A model generated the notes under the pieces. It searched no databases. It had not been told where the DNA came from and was given only the letters and a program-made list of their open reading frames with translations. This document shows positions 1 to 12,060 of a DNA stretch of 64,000 bases, in pieces. This DNA is from Struthidea cinerea (taxonomy: Eukaryota > Chordata > Aves > Passeriformes > Corcoracidae): contig VZTI01005043.1 in NCBI GenBank assembly GCA_013397865.1, forward strand, positions 124,001 through 188,000. The letters run 5' to 3'. A program made the position numbers and the translations under genes. Each line of letters begins with the position of its first letter. Positions within the stretch are counted from its first letter, which is position 1.

Positions 1-1390
1 TCATTCTCATGCCCGTGAAGCAGTAATCACGGGGACCTGTCTTTTAATAATTGCTAATTAATATAAGCACATATTCAGTCTTTGCTTTCATCATAATCAT
101 TGTGTGACACTTGGCATAGAAGAAAATATCGTGTGGAAGAAATTGAATTTCTTCATCTTGATGTGACTCAGGACTAGTAAAGGCCCAAGCAGATGTTGAC
201 ATAAATGCAAACCAAAATGTTACTAGCAAATTCTCCTGTTAATATCCAGATAGTTGTCCTCATTTCCTGGTTTCTGTATAGTGTTATGGTTAGCGTACAT
301 TTAGCTTTGAAATCTTAGCCATACAAGAAAACAGGTGAGGGAGAGGAGGAAGATGAAAGGAGAAAGAGTTTGCTCCTTTCTGGGAAAATCATTCTGTTTC
401 TAGGGCTGACTGTGAGACCTGGCAAGTACGTGTGTGAAAGAGCTCATTAGGTAGCAATACATTGAGTTATTCTGGCCTTGAATCAGAGTATAAACACCAG
501 CAATGTTTATACTCTAAGATGTTTCAGAAATACATAGGAGTCCATTCCATTTCTGGTACATTTGTATAGAAGTTCAGAGTTTTTTAGCTATACATTGTTC
601 TGTGGGCATTTTTTCTTAGGTGCATCATAGACACGTAATGGTAAATTCATTGCTATTGCAAAATGTGCTTCAGATATCAAACTGCTGTAGAGGTGCAACG
701 ATGAGCCAGAAAATCAAGGTCATAATTTACTATCTCTAATGCTGTTGGATTCTTTTGCCAACTTTAATCCTCAACTGCAAATGCTATGACTGTCCTCTTC
801 ATGGCTGTATTGGAGGGCTTCTGGTGGCAACAACTGAAGTTCTAAAAGTTTTGTACTTTATAGGAGAATCGAAAAGCCACAGCTCATAGACAACAACTTC
901 TCACTTCTGGACTTCCCATTGCCAGTAAAAATCTGGAGGCTCTGTTAGTAGGATGGCAGTATGCCTTGGAGTGTTTATTCTCTTAATTAATACCCTTTGA
1001 TACCAAGTCATGTGGGCTGACAGATGACTCTGCAGCTGATGGTAGTCATTTGCAGGAGTATTCATTCTGCAGCAGACATGGTTTAATTAGCAATCAAGTC
1101 TTTAGAGCCGTCATCTTCATTAAGCATTAGCTCTTAGTAAAGGAGCTTAGAAGGAGGTGCTTGGAGCTGTGCTGGTGCTCAAATACTTCAGCGAAGGAGA
1201 TGCCTATTCCATTGTTCCTTTAATTGTCAAGTAAGGACAGGCTGGCTTTTGGGTTTTCTTCATGAGACAAATCACTGTTGTTGTATAAACCTGGTTCCCA
1301 TTAGGAATATTTACTGTGGATATATCCCAAATGAAAGTGTTCCAGAAAATCCCCAGGGAGCAGCTTCTGTATGAGCCTCTGATGTGCCAT
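1..1390. other. Unannotated single-copy sequence, no gene seen
   Basis: AT-rich sequence with frequent stops in all frames. I see no exon with convincing splice sites, no RNA gene and no recognisable repeat up to the start of the CR1 tail. It is probably intergenic or intronic. Confidence 0.6.
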
Positions 1391-1770
1391 TGTAGAATCT
1401 TGGAATGGTTTGGGTTGGAAGGGACCCTAAAGATCATCCAGTTCCAACACCCTGCCATGGGGAGGGACACCTTCCACTCAACCAGGTTGCTCAAAGCTCC
1501 ATCCAACCTGGCCTTGGACACTTCCAGGGATGGGGCAGCCACAGCTTCTCTGGGCAACCTGTGCCAGGGCCTCACCACCCTCTCAGGGAAGGATTACTTC
1601 CTAACACCTAATCTCTATTCTCTTTTGGTTTGAAGTCATTCCCCCTTGTCCTGTGACTCCATGCTGTTGTAATAACTCCCCCTTCATCTTTCTTGTACGT
1701 TCCCTTCAGATATTGGAAACCCGCAGTTAGGTCAACCCAGGACCTTCCCTTCAAACATCTCACATGGAGC
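1391..1770 (-). mobile_element. CR1 LINE, 5'-truncated 3' end (minus strand)
   Basis: On the plus strand this begins TAGAATCTTGGAATGGTTTG and continues with GGTTGGAAGGGACC, the reverse complement of the CR1 3' end, so the element reads right to left. CR1 is the dominant avian non-LTR retrotransposon; its ORF2 encodes endonuclease and reverse transcriptase. The minus-strand translation at about 1410-1580 keeps an ORF2 C-terminal signature (LPREAVAAPSLEVSKARLDG). Further right, the sequence around CCCCCTTGTCCTGTGACTCC also matches CR1. The body fades near 1770, so nearly all of the LINE is missing, as is usual for 5'-truncated copies. Only a fragment of the reading frame survives, so this is a dead copy. 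The right edge is approximate. Confidence 0.93.
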
Positions 1771-4700
1771 TTCCCAGTAGAGACTTTTCCATAGAGATGC
1801 TGCAGATATTCCTGATATTTTATAATAATCCATCCTTACGTGACTTGATTCTCTCATTTTACACAGAAGGAATTGGAATGTCTTTATAAGTCCCCTTGGT
1901 GTACAATGTTGTTAAATTCTTGCATTTTTTTGTAGTGCGCATTATCAGGCATAAACAAACATTACAACAATTTGCCAGACAATCATAAAATGATTCTACA
2001 CTGTGCAATGTTTTAAACTTTGAGAAGGAAATTAATTTGCATACATCCCTGGTGCATTATAAAGGATTAGCTAAAGCTATTTCTGTGTAATGTAATTCTT
2101 TTAGCTCATTTTCGTGTAGGGGCAAATCCAGGCTTGAATAAATTGCTCCCTGCAAATAACTTGCTCAAGTCTAGTTGTGGGAACAACTTTTAAAGAATTT
2201 TCAGCAGAAAACTAATTTTCTTAAAGCACCCAACATTATGTCTACGGATTTCCTCTATTTGCTTTGCATATCTTTAGTCCCTTACAATGTTTGTTTATGC
2301 TAAAACTGGGTTTTCACACTTTGTCTTCTCAGAAATAAGCTGGAAGAAAAAGTCTGAACCAGGTATTTAGAGCTGTGTTTGAGTTGCTTGTGACCATTTG
2401 ATGGTTTCTTGTCTTAGAAATGTCTCTATTTGGCAGGTATAGGCTTAGTGATCAGAAAATGGCTTCTTTAAAAAAGATCTCCAGTTGAGAAGAGTGTGTG
2501 TTATCAATACTGTGTATTTTTGGGAGTTAAGTGCTCTTTCCTACTCTGATTAATTAAATGGTAAGTGATAGATCAATAATCTTCACAGTTTTATCAGACT
2601 TCATGAAGTATTGAGGACAGAAAGGATCATATTCTTTGCCATAAAGTACTAATTAATGATTGGTGTATAACTGTTTTTTATCCCTTGAATGTACAGCGTA
2701 CATGGTTTGAGGAAAATGAAAGGAAACACATTTCTCGTATAATCCTATTTTCAGATACCTATGCACAAATAAATGCTACAAGAAATTTCCAGTACAGCAT
2801 CTCCCAACCTTTTCAAAGCAAGCAACTTCTCTTTTCCTTTCCCTTGAATCTCTTCTGCCCAGCTCCCGTGCACCTGTGACATGTACCTGGCTGGTTGGTA
2901 ACTGCTGGGAACCAACCCACAAACCCCCAAACACCTCAACAAGGCAGCCAGGCAAGGCTATAGCCTGTCATTGCACAGGCTGGAAAAAAAGATTAGAAAA
3001 AACACTGGTGCTCACAGAGGTTACAGAGGACAGGCAAAACATCCTCCAGCTGTATCCAGGGAATACTACTGTTTTATGAAGGGCTGCCAAGTGAGAGGGA
3101 AAGCATTTCAGAGGAGCTGTTTTCACTGCGTACTGGTGAAATGCCAGTTAATAGCTAGAGCTGATTTAGGCTCTGTTGCATACATATTCTTTCAACAATT
3201 TGTTTTTATGATACTTGTAGATCCCTACTTCTTATATATTCTCATATATCTAAGAAATATATACAAAAACTATTTCTTACTCCATGCGTTCATATACCAA
3301 AATTTATGTTTTTTTCATAAAATTAGATGCTTATTACAACAAACATAATGAAGGAGATAGTCATGTATATTAATGGTGACTCTGTTTATTTTGCTTGGTA
3401 GTGATTAATTGTCTTTTATTTTGGATTTTAATGTGTCAGTGTTTTAAAGTAATTTAATCTATTTAATATGGAGATATAAAATGCCATTTTAGAACCAGCA
3501 GAATTACCTCTTTTAATTCACATTTTCCCACTGGGAAATGAAGTTTATCAAATCTTACTTTTCCAAATAAAGGGGATGGATTTAATTAAAAGTACTTTAA
3601 ATAATTGCAATGAAATTGCTTTTCTGATTCTTAAATGAAAGTGGATCTCTTCTATTTGAGCTGAGATGAATGTCATGATTTCCATCTCCAAACAGTGATA
3701 TATTGCATCAGTGAAACCAAATCTCAGAGTACTGTGAGCATTTCCCAGTAATGCCACTGACTCTGCACTTCGGTCTGTATCTTCCCTAAGTAGTAACATC
3801 CCCACCAGGAAATCTCTGCTGGTTGTAGAGCAGTTGTGCTGCATCCTGGGGTTCCCAGTGGCACTGATGCTCTGACTTTACCGGTTCCAGCTTGCTGTAT
3901 GACAGTCACTATTACTGGAGATGTGTTAGAAACATCCAAGTGACTTATTAGTCAACAGACCAAGAGCTTTAAAGGGGATTGGAGCCTTGGAGCAGTGGCT
4001 TTGGCTGGCAGATCTGAAACTGAGCCTTCCCAAAAATGCATTGCCTTGGGATGAAGGCAAAGGACAGAACATGAGTACAGAGCATCAGAGTGTTCGGGGG
4101 TGAATGGTTTACTCATCCAAATTCTCCTTTCCTGGGGCGGCTCTGCTGTGCTCTAGAGAGGTTTTTTTTTAATAACTGGCTGACATTTTTCTTCAATAAA
4201 TTGAGAATCAGACTCCATGAACTTGCAGTCTGGATGGCTTGTGAGGCTGTGAACACATATAGACTGTGTCACTGGAGAACAAATCCTAGGGAAAAATACT
4301 AAGTTCTAAAATCAATGCCACACGTAGTTTATACTAGACTGAGATGCCTCTGGTTCTGCTGCTGTGCAGGATTTGCTGAGCTCTGAGGTATGCCTCATCA
4401 AATTCCTGTGACATTCAAATCACTATTGTAATCACCTGCTGCTTTCCCAATAAGCTGACCAAAATAAATGTCATTTGTTCCACTGTGTGCCTCTACTGTG
4501 CCTCAAACATAATACTTATTTTTGTCACTGAATATTTTTGCCTTTTATCATTCATAGGCAGTGATTATTATTGTGGGTTTTTTTCTGATTTCCCTCTTTT
4601 TGCCTTTTATCTTTACCCAAAATATTTTAGCATTTGACTTTCACAAGATGTCTTTAGTCCAGTTTTTAGATATATTTATATTCTGCCGTGAACCTCTCCC

Positions 4701-7700
4701 TGCTTCTTCTTCTGACAAATGTGGAACATCATCTCCGAGCCAGGTGATAGTCATGTAATGACTCACAGTGATAACTAATTTTTCAGGAGAATGTTCACCT
4801 GCTGGCAGCAATCCCTTTCATCTCACTGCCCCAGTTACCACCCCCGCTTTTATAATTCCCTTGACTCAGGCCTTTAAAAGGTGAGAAGCTGTCCAAGATA
4901 TGAGAATGCTTGTGTCTGCTCAGTAAGGGAACAGAGCATAAAGTTCTTTCTTTAACTTGCTCTTGCATATACAGTGTTTTATTCAGTGCTTTACTTTTAA
5001 AATTCACGTTAAATGCAATACAAATTTATTTGCTTCATGTTAAATCGTACCATGACTCTTCAGGAAACAGCACACAACCCAACTGGTCTGTAATTCCAAA
5101 ATGGATGGTCTTTCACTGGAACAAATACGATATCATGAGCCAGGACTGATAAAAAGAATTGGATTTAAGGAGTACTTTTCTAAGAGCTGGGAAAAGAAAT
5201 GTCTGGTGTGTAGTTTAAATATTTATCCTTTCTCATTAAAATGAAGCTGAGAGTAAACATTGGGTACAGTTGGTTTTGAGTTGAAACCAGTATATATACA
5301 TATTCACCGATATTTTGTACAAAACTAACTGATCTACAAGTCACATCTGCCAAAAAGCTGGGTATCAAAAGTAGAATAACTTCTGATTTCACTTGCTGCT
5401 TTAGAACTTTATAATGGAAATTTTTCAGTCATGTGTATTCCCCATCTGCTTATTGTTCCTTTGAAGGGGGCAAAAGGGTTTTTTTTCCATTTTCAATGGA
5501 ATATGCATCCATACATCCTTCAGAACAAGGAACTATAACCTAAGCCATCGCTTGATTGATGAACTCCAGGATTCATCTCCGCACGTTACTTGCACAGAGA
5601 AATCGGGTGCTGTGATGCTGATATGTCCAGACTTGAAGTCACTTGAAATTACAGATGGAATAAGCAAAAGAAAAAGGACTGTTGGGCTCTGTTTTATGGA
5701 ATAAGTATGGAGCATCTGTGAAAATCAGTCATGAAACTCATCATTCTTTTGTACTCCCACTTCATGTATATTTTTAGTAGTAACTTTGAATTCTTTATTT
5801 TTGATTTGACACCATTTTAAGATTGCTTAAACATTTTCTGCTTTAACTTTTAAACTCATTATTTTTAGCTGCATATTGACTTTTTTTTTTTTGCTTGGAG
5901 AAATGTGTTCTTGAATGGCTGCCAATAAAACTTTTCTCCTAGATGCCATTCTTGTCATCAGTTATTGTTCCCTCATCACCCTGGACAGAAAAATAACTGT
6001 AGTTATCTCATCAGCATTTGTGCTGGGGTTCTGACCTACTAATAGAATGTCTTTCTTTCAAAAAATATTCTTAATGTAGCTGATGTATTTCTTTTTGAAA
6101 TTTCACAGGTTGATTTCTCCCTCAGATTTTTTCCCCCTAGATGGTGTATACCCCTAGGGAGTTTGTGATCTGCCTTATTTTAGTGGAGCTTCATGTTTTA
6201 CTCTGTTCTATTGATTTAGTAATTTCAAAGCTTGCTTTACTTTTCACCTGTTTGGAGGGCTGGGGAAAGAGAGAAGAAAATGTACTGTGTTCAGTCAGTC
6301 TATTCCTTAGCATTAAAGATGTCTCTGGCAGTGTCCTTTATGCTTCCCTATGCCCAAGTTAGTTTAGGTAACGTGTGCTGCTTCTGATGTGTTTCAAGTG
6401 TGTGTTTTCTGGTTTCTTTAGTTGCTAGTCTACAGCTGAATATATCAATTGAAATATTGACTATATCAATAACAATTGAATATATCAGTTGAAGCCTATG
6501 GAATATGACAAAGAAATGCTGTTAATCACTCTTTCTCCTAACTTTTGCTTTTCACCAGTTTCACAAATTACTCTGGACATCAATTAATCTGAATACCTTC
6601 CATTAAAAATAATTTAATTTAATGCTGATGGATTTTGTTGTTCTTTACTCTTTGTTATGATTCACAGCCTGCCTGTCTTCCTATGTAACCATATTCATGT
6701 AGTAAGGCAGTGACAAAAATCCTATGGATGCTTCAATTAATTTTGCACAACACTTGTTATTCCTCACAATCTCACCTTCTAATTTTTTTTTCTATAATAT
6801 TCCCTGTTGGTCAGTTTGTCTTCTATTAGTAACTTTGGATTATTTTGGATAGAAAAAGAATGAGCAAGATGGGGGGATTGAAAGCAGCTCTGATTACTGG
6901 TCAGGGAAAAAGGCTTTTTTTTTTCCAATAGCAGAATCTGTATCTGCATGTGAAAAAAATAAAGGTCTTGAGAGCAGTGACAGCAAAACGGAATGAGTAG
7001 AAGCGCCATTACAGAAATGTTAAATTGATAATATCAGAGCAAATGGAAATGTTACACTTGAGTATTTCTCAAGAATGCTGTGTTTTGAAACAGTCTCCAT
7101 ACACTTGGGTGAAGGGAAGGTCAGGTTTACATCACATGCTTTTTTCTTTGTGAATGAAACAGCTGGGTGGACTTCCTCCCTTGTCCAGGATCCTGAATGT
7201 CACAAGACTGAGCCAAAGATTGTGTTTGATACAGTCTTTTGTCTTCAGAATTGGGCAGGGACATTTTCTTTGCACCAATTCATTGCTGAAGCTGGCACAG
7301 AGGTATTTACCCCTAAGTTCTTCCTTTTCATAGAGTAAAATATTACTCTTATGTGACTGATACGCAAAATAGGTCGTTCTAATAACGCACACTCCCTCCA
7401 ATCGTTTGCTGACCATGCGGGAATACAGGCAGCCAAAAAGCAATAGGTAAATTTGGTCAGTGCTCTAGTTGATGAAAAGCGCCTTGGCATAGATGATTCC
7501 CCCTGATCCCCCTTTCCCATTTTACACTCTTTATCCTCAGTAAAACTCGACACCATGGATGTGGTATCCTGAGCAGTGGGATGGCCCTGTCATTACTGGT
7601 TGTGTTTTCCTTCTAAGGAAAGGAAATTAATTCACTGAACTTGACCTAATATTTTAGTCCTGAAAGTGAAGCCTCATGAAGAAATACTGTGCTAGTGCAC

Positions 7701-8213
7701 AAGCAGTGAAGAGATCATGTTTACATTGCCTAGAGGGTAGATTCTAAATGAAATGGGGTTGCTTGCTTAGATACAAGGTCAAGCCCAAGCCTTGGTGCAA
7801 GAAGGATGCAAGTCCTGGTCTATTTTGTGCCAGCCCTTCGTGTATGGGGTGGTTACTGAGGTGGCTGTGAGTCACTGAAGCTTATGTGAATCACATCTCA
7901 CTCTAATTTTTCCTGTGTGCGGGCTTTTCCCCTCTGGGAAGGACTGGATCCACGTGTGCTTTACATTGCAGAAGCAGATGAAGTAGGGCCCTGGCTCCAC
8001 ACTATTAGCCATGTCCAACATGTCTTGTTTGGGAAGTTTCTGTTGTAGTGGAAAACAAGATATGCAAGGTACAGTTTTGGTCCATGTGACTGGAATAGCT
8101 TGCAGAGGAACTTGGCTCCCAAAAAACATGTAAAAACCTTGGCTAAGAAGGGGAACCATTGATTAATACTGCTAAATTAGTTGAAAGAACTAAAGATTCC
8201 CTCGGTCCTCTTT
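1771..8213. other. Unannotated single-copy sequence, no gene seen
   Basis: About 6.4 kb with only short chance ORFs (up to about 125 codons, none recognisable), short A or T runs and a few local near-repeats, such as ATATATCAATTGA-type words at 6437-6494. No splice-bounded exon, RNA gene or known repeat was identified. Confidence 0.55.
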
Positions 8214-8218
8214 CTCTC

Positions 8219-8757
8219 TGTTGTGGTTTAACCAAGCCCCAGGCAGCTGCTTGTTCACTCCCTGACCACTGGTATGGGGGAGAGGATCAGAAGAGTAAAA
8301 GCCAGAAATCTCATGGGTAGGCACAAAAACAATTTCATAGGAAAAACAAAAGCTACACACTTAAGTAAAGAAAAACAAGGAATTCATTCACTGCTTCCCA
8401 CGGGCAGGCGGGTGTTCAGCCATCTCCAGGAGAGCATGGCCCTGTCACACGTAACAGTGTCTTGGGAAGACAAACACCATTGCTACACATGTCCCTCACT
8501 TCCGCCTCCTTTCCCCCACTTTATATACTGAGTATATTGCCCTGTGGTCTGGAATATCCCTTTGGTCACCTATCCCAGCTGTCTTTCCTCCCAAAGAGAA
8601 TGAAGGCCAGGAAAGGCCTTGGCTCTGTGCAAGCCCTGCTCAAAAATTACAAAAACATCTCTGTATTATCAACCCTGTGTTCAGCACAAATCCAAAACAC
8701 AGCCCCATACCAGGCACTGGGAAGAAAATTCCCCCTACCCCAGCCAGAAGCAGCACA
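8219..8757 (-). mobile_element. Solo LTR, avian ERVL-type, with 5-bp target duplication
   Basis: On the plus strand it runs TGTTGTGGTTTAACC ... CAGCCAGAAGCAGCACA, the reverse complement of the common avian ERVL LTR family whose sense end is TGTSCTG..TTTC.GCTGGG. It has TG...CA termini and is about 539 bp long. It is flanked by a perfect direct repeat CTCTC at 8214-8218 and 8758-8762; 5-bp duplications are typical of ERVL-class integrases. In sense orientation (minus strand) there is a TATA-like TATATAA at 8521-8527 and a degenerate polyadenylation hexamer, AATGAA, at 8383-8388. There is no internal retroviral sequence on either side, so this is a solo LTR left by LTR-LTR recombination. I recognise the family type; the exact subfamily name needs a library search. 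Confidence 0.9.
8521..8527 (-). promoter_or_regulatory. TATA box of the ERVL-type LTR
   Basis: Plus-strand TTATATA reads TATATAA on the minus strand, in the context CAGTATATAAAGTGGGG, roughly where the U3 promoter of this LTR family lies. It would drive transcription leftward. Whether it is still active cannot be judged from sequence. Confidence 0.55.
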
Positions 8758-8818
8758 CTCTCCCAAAGCCAACAAGCTGTGCTGGTGCTCCGAGGGTCCT
8801 GACTCTCCACGGGAAAGC

Positions 8819-9206
8819 TGCAGTAATGACGCATGGGCAAGGACTTTGCTCATCAGATGGAAAATGCAAAGCCGTTTATTACGCAGTCAGAATTCCCTAA
8901 ATACCAGCACCCAACAGGATATCACATCATATAAACAGGAAAGATGTTCCCCACAGTGTCCCCCAATCACCTGGGGTATTGCACAGATTTTACCTGTTAT
9001 GGTAATAGGTAAACAATGCCCTATAAGGCCACAAACTACAATTAACACTTCTCATAGGCCCAGCCTGTCCATAAACACACAATCCTCTCTCAGTCCATCC
9101 CCGGTGACCTGGATGCACTCCCAGGGTCACCTCTGGGCCCAGGACAGAGGCCCTCTCTCTTATCCTCAGGGCCTGTCTCTCTTCCAGCACATAGTGCACC
9201 CCAACA
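8819..9206 (-). mobile_element. Solo LTR, ERVK-type family, copy 1
   Basis: 388 bp, plus-strand TGCAGTAATGACGCATGGG ... GTGCACCCCAACA, about 90% identical by eye to the copies at 18472 and 37127. The retroviral sense is the minus strand, because plus-strand TTTATT at 8875-8880 gives AATAAA placed as in an LTR R region. The other copies have 6-bp duplications; here the flanks are GAAAGC (8813-8818) and AAAGTC (9207-9212). These share only AAAG-C, so the duplication has probably lost a base or decayed. The LTR lies 56 bp beyond the target repeat of the ERVL LTR. No internal gag, pol or env sequence is present. Confidence 0.88.
8875..8880 (-). terminator. Polyadenylation signal AATAAA in ERVK-type LTR copy 1
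   Basis: TTTATT on the plus strand reads AATAAA in LTR sense, about 55 bp before the 3' LTR end. The same hexamer is kept in all three copies (also 18529-18534 and 37453-37458), which is what sets the sense orientation. Confidence 0.7.
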
Positions 9207-9309
9207 AAAGTCTCTTTCAGTGAGGCATTGTGTTCCTGAGCTGTGTTGGTACAGCGAGGGGAACCACCCCTGGCTCAGCATCCCAAGTTCATAGAACTGG
9301 AGTAGAGGG

Positions 9310-9321
9310 GATGACGTCATC
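9310..9321. promoter_or_regulatory. Consensus CRE palindrome (CREB/ATF-type site)
   Basis: GATGACGTCATC is a 12-bp perfect palindrome around the full cAMP response element TGACGTCA (9312-9319). It lies about 105 bp right of ERVK-type LTR copy 1 in otherwise unrecognised sequence. Full CREs are rare in AT-rich bird DNA and contain a CpG. Function is inferred only. Confidence 0.35.
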
Positions 9322-10723
9322 TCAGGCACTACTACAGATAAGCATATTTAACAGCATCCCATGCTGTTACTTCTCATCTCGTCCTAGAGTGGAATGTCTG
9401 AATTAGAGGTTCAATATTTTTTAGAGTTTTCTGAATCCTCTAGGTGTGACTACAACATACATGATAGACAATGATATATTGCAATTCAGTGTATTTTCAG
9501 CTAAGCTATTTTGCCCATGACATTAGATGAATCCAATCTTAAATTTTCATCTGGTTCTCTGATACTTTAAAGAGTTATCTTTTATTTAGTGTCTCCCAAT
9601 GAAACATCTCTGCAGCATCACATATTTGGGTCAGAAGAAGCCCAAGTCCAAAGCCTTTAAGCTTCCTGTGTGAAAAGAAGATTCAAAGAAGCAAAAATGA
9701 TGGAAATAAAGTAAAACTCTTGCACTTGTGAAAGTGCCAAATTGCCTGGATCAGTCCTTAAGACAGAGCAATGTAAGTGCCTAACACGTGAACATGCTTC
9801 TCTTGTTTCCTGGTCTGCTGATAATACTAGTTTTTTTCTTAATGTGGATTTTGTGACTTTTTTTTTCCATTATGGAAAAAATAAATTTCTGCTTATCCAA
9901 AAGTTTCAATCCTTTAGGTCAGTCCTACCAGCATGGTAGTGAGACTACAGAAATGATCCCACTGACTTTAAGGATTTCAGGGCATGTGCAATGTGCAATA
10001 TCATTAATTTCTTACCCAGCAATCACACTTTTGAAATTGAACATCTGCATCTGATACTATTTGCATCTAGTGAAGATGGGTCTAACTTGTAAGACTATTT
10101 CCACTGTGGATGTACAGTTAAATTCTCCTCATAGAAGTATCAATGGAAACCTTCCTGAAATCGGTGTTCAGAGTTGCCCTCATTAATTTTAATGATCTCA
10201 TATTAATCTTCACTGATCTTTAAGCAACCCTAATATCAAAATAATTTAGTTGGTTTTTTTTAACAAGGAAAAGTGATTTGATGCCTTGATATCAAGAATC
10301 AAAGTAAATTTGATATGCAAGAATCTGTGCTGACTCTGGATTCCTGAGACTTTAAATTCTGAAGGTACAGTCTCAAATTAGTGGAGATTAGTTACCAGGA
10401 ACTTCTGATTGAAGCATAGTTGGAAAGCATAAGGACTAATTTGTTCCTGAAAATTTAGTCCTCTTGGTCTCTGATTTTGCAATTAATTTTTTTGTCATCT
10501 CTCTTCTTGTTTTCTTGGTATTTTTAAGGGTGCTTTTTAAAAACCCATTTTAATTTTTTTTTTTAGGGCAGCTTGTTTTACTCCTTTTTGTATCTGAAAT
10601 AATTAATTTTCAGTCCAAGAAGTTTACATAGCCTGGTAACTTTCTGCTGCACCTTGTCTCATTCCCAAACTGGATTTTGTTTTTTCTTTGAAAATCTGAA
10701 GTCTTAAAAAAAAAAGACAAAAA

Positions 10724-10807
10724 NNNNNNNNNNNNNNNNNNNNNNNNNNNNNNNNNNNNNNNNNNNNNNNNNNNNNNNNNNNNNNNNNNNNNNNNNNNNN
10801 NNNNNNN
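10724..10807. other. Assembly gap (84 N) inside an A homopolymer
   Basis: A run of 84 N is flanked directly by A runs on both sides (TTAAAAAAAAAAGACAAAAA before, AAAAAAAAG after). The gap therefore most likely hides a long poly-A or A-rich simple repeat that sequencing did not resolve. Its true length is unknown. Confidence 0.98.
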
Positions 10808-11996
10808 AAAAAAAAGTAGATGAGCCTGAGGCATACAGTAAAACAGAAAGCAAACTTCTGAAGTAAAGCCCAATCACAGAGAGGATCAAAATCAAGTGTT
10901 ATTTCGTGATGAAAGGTTGTTAAAATTGCTGGAGGGCTCTCAAAGCACAATGTACTTCTGCCAGTATTTATGTAAGTCTGGACAAGTTACAAACATTGTG
11001 TAAATGACCTAAGTTTTCATTAATTTCATCAAGTGCTGACACAAGAAACCCTTCCATGTTTGTAGGCTTTTGGGAAACAAGCCCCCAAAGCCTGCTTCAT
11101 CAGCTGAACTTTACCTTTCAAATAAAACAGGTACTAAAAAAAGAGTGCTTGAAGCTTTTCAGTCTTTATTATGAATTCTGGACTCAAGTGCTGATGGTTG
11201 CCTGAAATACAGCTCTATCTGCTTTTGAGGTCATGAGAGAGGGAGTCAGTTACAAATGATTTCAATTAAAGAAAAAACCAACAAAGTGATCCAGCAACAG
11301 ATAAAAGAGACTGTCTGTGATATAAAAAGTCTTTGAGAAGCTGTCTGGCAGTAATTTCCTGTAAATTCAGGTGTTTCAAGAACTGTCCAAGTTTTATTCA
11401 GCAGTCTTATTCAAATGGAAGCCCTTCATAAATTTTCAGCAGTACCTTTCTCATTCATCAAATACTTGCTGAGCTTTTCACTACAAAAAGAAAAGCTTTT
11501 GTTTTGGCTTATGTCTGAGCTTTGTGTGTTCGTCTGAATGTCTGACTTGCAGAGAATCCTGAACTTCCAGAGCAGGAAATAGAGTTGGAAATAAATAGAA
11601 ATCAAATGCAGTTGAGTTGAATGGTGAAGGTACTCTTTTGTAAGCATGGAGGATGTGAACACGTAAAAATCATCAGTGGAAACATTGCAAAACATCAGAG
11701 CAGTGGGGATTCCTAGCAGCCATGGGGTGTTGTTCTGTGGCTCTCTTGTATCCTGAGAGGGCGAGCAGGTCTCTTAGTTTTAAGTCTCCTGGTCCTCTTG
11801 GAGTCATACAAGTTTTAAAGCGGTCTTGGTTTGGTACTGCCAGACAATGAAGTATTTTGATTACAGTACTGCAGCCTCAGAGCTCCTAAGTGGAGAATTG
11901 TACACACATCCTTCAGTATATGACTATCCTACAGTAACTTGGAGATGCAGCAGTCCTAACACCAGTGATGGAACTGTAGTTTATTATATAGGTGTA

Positions 11997-12060
11997 GTAT
12001 ACTTATTTATTAATATTATTATATTAATAAATATATTATATTAATATATAATAAGTATAC
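11997..12060. repeat. AT-rich inverted repeat (possible cruciform)
   Basis: Perfect 10-bp arms GTATACTTAT (11997-12006) and ATAAGTATAC (12051-12060) enclose 44 bp made only of A and T, itself rich in TTAATA/TATTAA palindromes. Much of the segment can fold back on itself. Such AT palindromes are often unstable and polymorphic in length. Confidence 0.85.

Noticed and set aside
1204..1578. 124-codon minus-strand ORF
   Set aside because: Its N-terminal two-fifths or so is the CR1 ORF2 C-terminal remnant and the rest is non-CR1 flank. It is a fossil, not a host gene.
8462..9223. 253-codon plus-strand ORF, the longest in the window
   Set aside because: It crosses the ERVL LTR, the 61-bp spacer and the ERVK LTR, on the antisense strand of both, and has no known domain. 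It is an accident of LTR composition.
10610..10950. ORFs translated through the N gap
   Set aside because: They consist mostly of unknown residues across an assembly gap and carry no information. The same applies to those at 58486-58801.
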